Of a stretch of DNA of 64,000 bases, positions 40,001-49,000 are shown in pieces. The stretch covers positions 216,275,982 through 216,339,981 of the forward strand of contig CP136063.1 in NCBI GenBank assembly GCA_032622095.1, read 5' to 3'. The first letter of the stretch is position 1. Each line of letters opens with the position of its first letter. This DNA comes from Siphonodentalium dalli (lineage: Eukaryota > Mollusca > Scaphopoda > Gadilida > Siphonodentaliidae). The notes beneath the pieces are model-generated. The model saw nothing but the letters and a program-made list of their open reading frames with translations. It ran no database searches and was not told where the DNA came from. The position numbers were made by a program, and so were the translations under genes.

Positions 40001-43000
40001 TAATTTTTGTGGTTGCCCACTACCTGTCACATATGATCTACAACTCGTCACCAGTTTATAGCGAAATTTACAAAACTCGTCCAGTAAATTAGGTGGGGAC
40101 GAGTTGGATACAGATTATATCTATTACTTGATCCAAAACCTCCAAATAAATAAATGGGACGAGAACCTAACATCGTGCGATGACGTCCGCGTAACATCTA
40201 TGCGTTGTTTGCCCGTGTAAAGAAATGGGCATCAGATAAATAAGACTCTTTGACGTATTTAATGGCGTAATTAATGACATAATTTTTCAAACTGTATCAA
40301 TATCAGTTACATACAGCAATTCTTCTTCATTCCTCACCCCCCTATTCCGAATCACGTTTGCGCAAAAATATATATTTTTTTTACCCTGTGCCAATGCATT
40401 CTCTTATATATGCGAGTCGACTATAGGTCGTCTGCTCATGTTTGTCTGGGGCTCTGTATGGGTGAAATTATAAAATTGTTAAAGAATACATTTTTTTTTA
40501 CTAAAATTGTAAAAAATTGTTAGGCCAATGCATTCTCTTATATATGCGAGGCGACCCATGGTCGACTCGCATATATAATAGAATGCATTGGCACAGAGTA
40601 CCCTTGGTACTATTCTTGTTATCCAATGATCGTTGCATATTGCATTATTATAGAATGGCTTTAATGAATGGATTAAGGGTCGGATCGTGTAATAAAATGA
40701 TGCATTCCACACCCATTGACATGAGGCACATGTATTCAACGGCTATTCACAGCTAGATATAGATATAATTGTATACATCTAGTGGAATACAAGCCGGAAC
40801 TATTTTTGTTGATATTGTCGCCAAGAAAGATGACGAAAATTACATTATCACGGTGGGGAATCACGTGGTTTCGAGTTGTTGATTATCACGCATTCAAAAT
40901 GGCCGAGGCGTTCGCAAACGCCACCAGAAACGAGCAAAAAAGGTAATAAACTAGGAATTATGCTTTGTTTGCCCATAATATCACGGCATCTACGCGCATA
41001 TGCTATACTATTTTTTTCAAACAAGCTGATACCTCATTTGTGTTCTCAGTCAGTCGAAGGAATCTCATGGATGTATGGACTTGTGTATTCTACGAACCTC
41101 CGACTGGCAACTTTGGTCAGAATGTTATAGAAAACTACTGAGTATTTGTTTTAAAAATAAATTATATAGCATATCATCGTAACAGTCAAACTGCTATGTT
41201 TTGTGTCAGTTCCTCAAATATTATATTTTTTTTGGTTTGCACATTATGAAACCACGTGATTTCCCACCTTGATTATACAATTGGTCTTACAGCTGGATGC
41301 GGAGGGTGCTATGCCAGCCAGAGTCCGACAGAGAAAGCATGTGCTCGAAGAATTTCTTACACATGCGCGCGAGAATGGACGGAAGAAGTGAAATGTTCCG
41401 CCTGGTGGGACGCTGGTCTCTGTACAGGGTGAGCAAATAGATAATGTTGGCTGCAAGCGCTGCGATATACCGCTCATGGACTCATAATGTTTTCCAACAT
41501 CCACTGTCTACGTTTCGGCATGATGCTATAGCACATTTATATAATATTGATTTGTATAATAATGATACCGGAGGCTGATTCGGTCTCTTCGAACGATACA
41601 TTGTATGTTAAAATGAATACACATATACAGTATGCTCTAATTAATCGACCTCTTAACCACAGCAGAATTATGGGTAACTTTTCAGGATTTAGTCGGAAAT
41701 ATGGCTTGTTGCCATTCATCGGAAAGCTCTCGACAAGCCATATTTTCGACTAAATCCGGAAAAGTTACCCATAATTCTGCTGTGGTTAATAGGTCGATTA
41801 ATTAGAGCATTACTGTAACTGTTTGGGACTATTGATTCACATTCAAGCAAATCATAATCATCGAATCTTAAAGGCACGAGCGGCGTTCGTTGCAGAAATA
41901 TTCATATTTATTCAAATCCCCATCAACAGAAGGAATATTAAAATATATATAGTTTTGTTCATATGCCAAACATAATCAGCGTGTAAATAGTATATTGACG
42001 TCAAGACGTAAGATGGTGTATGTAAACAAGAGCCTGCTCATATTACAGACGTTGTGCTTCTGTTTACATAACGCAGTGCAATTCTATTGGTTAATCACAC
42101 AAAAATGGTATAAACGCTCTTTATTATTTCCATATCAGGAAAACAATAACAAATAACGCTCTTTATGTTTACCATATCCGGATCTAAACAAAAGCCAGGA
42201 AACGTAACGTTTTTTGCTTTTGTTTACATAACAAAGGGAAAACAATTGACAATAACATATTGTTTATGCCATATTTCTAATTGGTATAAGAACAAGGTCT
42301 GTCTATATTTTTCTATTCTTTCTGTTTATGGCGGTTTTTGACGGAGGTGAATATTTTAACAGCATACTCACCGCCAACGCCGCCCGTATCTTTAAACTAA
42401 CTATGGACATTTGTCACTTTTGGATGATCGAAATCGATCGATGGGTATATTATATACATGTATATGCTTACTGGGGCCGATGGGGTCACTGTCACAAGGC
42501 TTCGATCACGTGGCCAGCTTTTAAAGGGCGATCACGTTCATAGCCCTGCAAAATCTCCCTCAGTGAGAGCTTTCTGATGAATGGCAACAAGCTATATTTC
42601 CGACTAAATCCTGAAAATTTACCCATAATTCTGCTGTGGTTAAGGAGTCGATTATTTAGAGCATTACTGTATATCATATCCCAAACAAACACGAAGACTG
42701 ACACCTTTCCTTCTTCTTTGCAGCACAGAGAAAAAAGTCAGATATGAACAATGTCATACAAACCAGCTGTATTGCTGCGGTGAATATACACTAATGGACG
42801 AAACGTGCTATGGTCAGTACCAAGTAACGCTGAAATTGTCATTGTCACCCCCTTTCGTTCAGTTGGGTACCCAGCTTTTTAAAACTTTCAGTTGGGTACC
42901 CAGCTTTTATACAATTTACATTTGGGTACCCAGCTATATGAGCAGTCAGTCTGCAGTACCTATGTCCTATGCATACAATTCTTCTCTGCTATTATTTTCA

Positions 43001-46000
43001 AGCATCGTGACGATTATACATCATATATAATTCATATATAAACAAGCATTCACAAATTCAACAAGTTCATTTCGCAATGAACTGATGGCAATCAGTAATT
43101 AATCATGCTCTGTGTTAGATTTCATAAAGCTGGGTACCCGAATGTAAATTTTACAAAAGCCGGTACCCAACTGAAAATAAAAAAAAGCTGGGTACCCAAC
43201 TGAACGAAAGGGGGTGACAGTGACCATATCAACCAAAGTAACCACGCATCTACTAAATGGATTCTCCCATCAATTTTGTTATCAAAGCATAATCTGGAAT
43301 GGTCTATCATTAATCTGGGTGTGGGGACCGGAAAATATGATATGACAGGCAGAAGGACTGACAATAGAAGTGCATGATAATTCCTAGGTGTTGGTGGGAA
43401 ATATACAGAAAACAAGTTCAACAAACTGTGGCGGTTTGTTGATCTTATTATTTGAACATCTCATACGGGAACTACTCGTCAATGATAATTTAGAAATTAA
43501 AATATTAACCCTGTATATACTAAGTACTCATTGACGAGTAGTTATCTCTTAGGAAATGTAGTCATTTATTGAACTTATTATCTGAACATTCCCACCAATG
43601 AATATAGGAATCCTTCGGTATTTGTATTATCTATCGTCTGCTTCCTCTCGTGTCCTCGTGATCTGGAACACTCCGCTGGGGGGACGAATTGGAATGGAGA
43701 AAAAAAATATAGGCACCGGTTGATTCACTTTATGGACAGCACACTTAAGTGTCCGTTCTGTCCCGGTGAATCAACAACAAAAATGCAGTTTTAGTGGAAC
43801 AGGTCACGTGTTCGCTATCCAAAATAGCAGCAGATGCATCAATGAAATTCACTTCCTAGTTTAACAAATTGATTTTGCCAAATTAATTCAAGGCACACAA
43901 TGTATTGACACAGTGAATGCATTATATCATGCATACTAATGATAATCAATACAAATAAATCAGTTGATTGATAAGTTGATAAGTTAGTTCATTTATGTCC
44001 CACATATTTAGGGTGGATTTTCTCGAGGCGTAATTTCTTCAACTTGTATTGTCAATTTTAGACTACATTTATACATGTATGGTATGCATGTCGCTATGAC
44101 AGTAATCCTGTGTGAATGACGCGAGTGTATCAAATAAATTGATAGTCTGTATAATTATAGCAATGGGCACACCCACTCTGGCTTGGACTTTATCCTTTTT
44201 ATTAAATTTTGTTTTCTATTCTTGTTATTATATATAAGGATTAACTGTCATGTGGACTGTTTTTATGGAGATGTAACGGTGAGGTAAGTGGACATAACTT
44301 GTGTAAAACCCGAAGGGTTTTACATACAAGTTATGTCCACTTACCTCACCGTTACATCTCCATAAAAATAGTCCACATGACAGTTAATCCTTATATTTAT
44401 ATACATTTAGCGAAAAAGCCGCTTTTGTAAATATATTTAAATCGAAAAGTGAATCGTGACAAGATCAGCCCAAAATACCCAATAGCACCCTTGGCAAAAG
44501 TTAATAGGAACAATTTCTCTTCATGTTGAAACCCGATGATGTATTAAGTCAATCCTGCGCGAGTCAAAATGCGCCCAAAGCATTACGCGTTCGTCTTTCC
44601 AAACCTAATGACGTATCGATGGTGTTATTAGCTTGGTGTTATGAGGCGTTACGCATTCACCGAGAAATAACTGCAACTAGCCACGTGGGCGCCGACCAAT
44701 CAGAATGCTGGATTTAGTGATGACAACACTTAGTGTGTAAATATAACCAATTATTCCATATCAACAAAGTTGCGATATACGCAGTGAACACCCTTGAAAT
44801 AGGAATTGTCCTGTTTCGGGTAAGTGCTGTCTAATAGATTCCTGTTCTCAGGGAAGAGTTTCACTCACACTTAAAGGTTTCATGACATAAGTTCTGGGTG
44901 GATGTGCCTTCAATGCATATATTAATATTACATATACTATTATATAACTATGTACCTGTTAAATGTTTTTTTGTCATGTATATTAGTATTTAAATTTGTA
45001 TTTAAATCTCGCATAACATATTTATTGGTTTATTGAGATATGTTAAAGAACTGAAAAAAAATTGAGTCAACCGTGCCCCAAAGTGACAGCACGTAATGTT
45101 ATTCTTATATTTGAATTATATGCAGCGACTCTCGCCCACTCACTCACTCACTCACTCACTCACTCACACGCTACCTTTTATTTTGTCTCCGAAACATTCA
45201 TCGGAATCTATGTGAAAATGATGGCTTTTGTCCGTCTGACGAAATAAATCAACCATGGGTTGATGTTGGATATGTATGGTATATGGTGTGGATGTTAGCT
45301 ATGAAGAGAATATTCACATTTAAGCTTTAACATTTGTGTTTTGTTCTGCCTATTTTAAACGGGAGTGGTATGCCAGCACCCGATGTATGAATTCTTGTTT
45401 GTAATAATATTATATCTTGAGTGAACTATGTGCGTATTTAAATATGAACACCATATTTTTTTAATCATCTTCAAGTCCAAATTGTGCGATGACATTTAAA
45501 AGGAAGAAAATCTACATTTAGTGCTGATGCCTCGATATATTGTATTACTCATATATGTATACTTTCATGAACACGGTAGTCAGATCTTTCTGCCAATTTT
45601 ATATATTCGGGGTAGGTGCAGTTTAATGAGAATAAACATTGTATTTATATCTGGTAATACATTTATAGCACCCGGGGCACCAACACCTTCAAGGAGAGAA
45701 GCGAACCCGCCATCCCCAACCCAGAGAGTGGCATCTGTACCTAATCAACTGGCTAACGATGTACCATTCGGCTGGGCGAGTTGGTCGTCATGGGCGGAAT
45801 GCTCACAGCCGTGTGGCGGTTGTGGGGAACAGACCAGAACGCGTACATGTTCCAGTGGATGTGGGTAAGTCTCAACCCCCTGATTTCTTCATTTTGTTTT
45901 TATAAAAAAAAACGTTTATAAATGACCTTTTTTCATATAGATAGATAATGATTTATTGGCAAAAAACATCCACACGAGGACAGTTTGCTAATACAATGGA

Positions 46001-49000
46001 TAATAGTATATACAAAACGTGTGATAATAAAATATACAAGAACAAAATTACATAATATGCTAAGATGCACAAGAAGTCTCGGGATCATGTATCATATTAA
46101 TGGTTACCTAACTGTTATTTGCTCAGCACGAGCACCGAAGAAGCGACGGATCAGTTTACATATTATTCGGGTTAGAGTGGGACAGTCAATTTTGTCAATA
46201 TAGTAATAAATTGATCGTTGGCGTTAATGCGTGGAAAATTCGGATTATGGTTAATCATTGATTCGAAAAGTTCTCTTCGTAGCTGTGAATATGCAGTGCA
46301 TTCCATACGTGCATTCATCACAGCAAAACACACACTTTCTATCTTCAAATTTTTACTGAGGGCTGTAAATGACGCCCGTTCTATGTAGCAAGTACATGGT
46401 TACTGATTCTGAATCTGGTGAAAGCTATTCTGTCTTCCAATGATTTCGTGTTGAGAAGATAGGGCTCAAGGTTATACTCTTTCTTGTAAAGACGATATGT
46501 TCTGAGTTTGTTGCTGCCTGATTTTGAGCAGTTGTCACTCAGGCTAGCTTGGAAGTACTCGTTATAATTATTTTGTAGAGATTTTCGGAAATTTTCGTTA
46601 CCATGTCGGTAGCTTGACCAGTCTCTGGTAAAGTTAACGAGATTCGACTGATTTGAAAATTGATTTTGTAGATAATACCGTCCGTTGTTGTTTAAAGGCA
46701 CGGGCGGCGTTCGTTGCAGAAATATTCATATTTGTTCAAATCGCCATCAACAGGAGGAATATTAAAAATATATATAGTTTTGTTGAAATTTGTTCATATG
46801 CCAAACATAATCAGCGCGTAAATAGTATATTGTCGTCAAGACGTACGATGGTGTACGTAAACAAGAGCCTGCTCGTGTTACATAAATTGTGCTTCTGTTT
46901 ACATAACACAGCGCAATTCTATTGGTTAATCACACAAAAATGATATAAACGCTCTTTATTATATTCCATATCAGGAAAACAGTAACAAATAACGCTCTTT
47001 ATGTTTACCATATCCGGATCTAAACAAAAGTCAGACTCTGTAACATTTTTTGCCTTTGTCTACATAACAAAGGAAAAAAAATGACAATAACATACTGTTT
47101 ATGCCATATTTCTGATTGGTAAAAGAACAAAGTCTGTCTATATTTTACTATTCTTTCTGTTTATGGCGGTTTTTGACGGATTTGAATATTTTAACAGTAT
47201 ACCCACCACCAACGCCGCCCGTATCTTTAACAGCATTTCGTAGAAGTTCACATTCCGAACGCGAGATGACACTGATAGCATAATTCGACATTCTGCAAGC
47301 TGCATCTATATACAGAGGATAGCTTCCTAGTTCTGCACGGACAGCATTATTTGATGCATATTTTCCAGCACCTAATAAACGTTTGCAAAATTTAATATGA
47401 ACTGATTCACAAGTTAGGCGATCGTGATTTTTAGATGTTATTTCGACACCCTACAGTTCATTGCCATACAGGATTATTGGTCTGATCAGTTTATGGAACA
47501 GTTTGAGTGACGTTGACAAGGGGAGATATGATGTATGGTTACACGCATTGAATAGTGAGTGCATCGCTTTTAGCCCTTTAGCACTTAAGTTTGTGATAAC
47601 TTTTGTGAACATGCCATTACTAGAAAAGGTTATTCCAAGGTAAGTATATTCCCTGACATTTTCGAGTTTGGTCTCAGAGATCTGAAAGGATGGAATTATT
47701 GTTGTTTGTCTCGCCCGAAAGTCCCGTGAAACTATCAGACAATAGAACGAGGTCGTCAGCGAAAAGAATATGATTGCATTGACTATCCCCGATCGTCACT
47801 GGATCACACGATTCGTCAAACTTATTCTTAATGTCATCGATGAATATTTTGAATAAATTCGGTGATAATATAAATCCTTGCCTAACGCCAATGGTCGATA
47901 AGCAAGAATTACAGAAAGATAATTACGATCTAACGGTATATAAACCTCAATAAAAACTTACCCACATCATAAAAAATTTCCAACATTTTTTATTGCTTTT
48001 TTTCGCAGGGAAGTTAGACAAACGCTCTTTGTTCATACCACATATCAGGAATATACTGTCAATACACGCTCTTTATTGTTTCATTGCTTAAGAGCCCGAC
48101 TTTCTGACGTCTATATCAATGTTATGTGTTCAACAACTGCAGATATGGTGGCATGATTCGAATACCCGAGAATAGGACAGAAACAAACCAAGAGCGTCAC
48201 GTGTTCTCGAGTCCAAGACTTGAAATAGTGTGTCTGTCATTTACAGAATGAGTATCCACATAGGGAGAATCTAGCGTTGCTACCCCCATAGCGGGCTAGC
48301 ATCACCAAATTCCCCCTGGGGACCTCATTCTGCGTAGGCCTTATCTTCTGGGAAGTATATAGAGTCTCAAATTAACATTGTTTTTTTTAGTTACTGTTTC
48401 CCTTCTGTTCAATTCCTATATGCCCTAATTTGCAGAAAATAAAATGCATAATCAAGGTGACTAATGGGTGAGATCACCAACTTCAATTGGGGAACTTCAA
48501 TCTGATCCTAGGTCACCCATAACAGTTGCAGCCTAATCAGAATGAGGTTCACAGAGGGTGAATTAGGTGACGCTAGCACGCAATGCACTGTTTGTATACT
48601 GGTGGAATATGATATATACGGACGTAGCTATAGTACAGATTCATGACATTGTCTGTGCCGGACTATGCCCAATACTATCAACACAAAGATTCTGGAACGG
48701 AATAGTCTCCAGTTTGAGCCGAATGGTTGGGTAATATACAATGTCGTCTCTTTCAGAGGAGAGAGGTCACAAACAGAAACTCGCTCTTGCAAACCCACGC
48801 CGTGCCCAACACTCACAACGATGTGCCCAGTAAAAGTTCGAGTCAGTGAATATTGCGAGCCGTGGTCTTGGAGAAGATGCACCCGGTAAGAACATAATTT
48901 TATTTCACACATATAAATAACTATAGATGAAACAGGCTATCGTCAGGAGCCTTTATTCAGTGGCGTAATGGCCTATGGTCCCTTTATGCGCTTCGCGCAC

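Noticed and set aside
42820-42825. Alternative donor GTAACG for the 42724 exon
   Set aside because: Would put the next exon out of the frame that encodes the TSP1 repeat; GTCAGT at 42813 keeps it.
45062-45247. 60-codon frame with LTHSLTHSLTH
   Set aside because: Translation of the (ACTC)n microsatellite.
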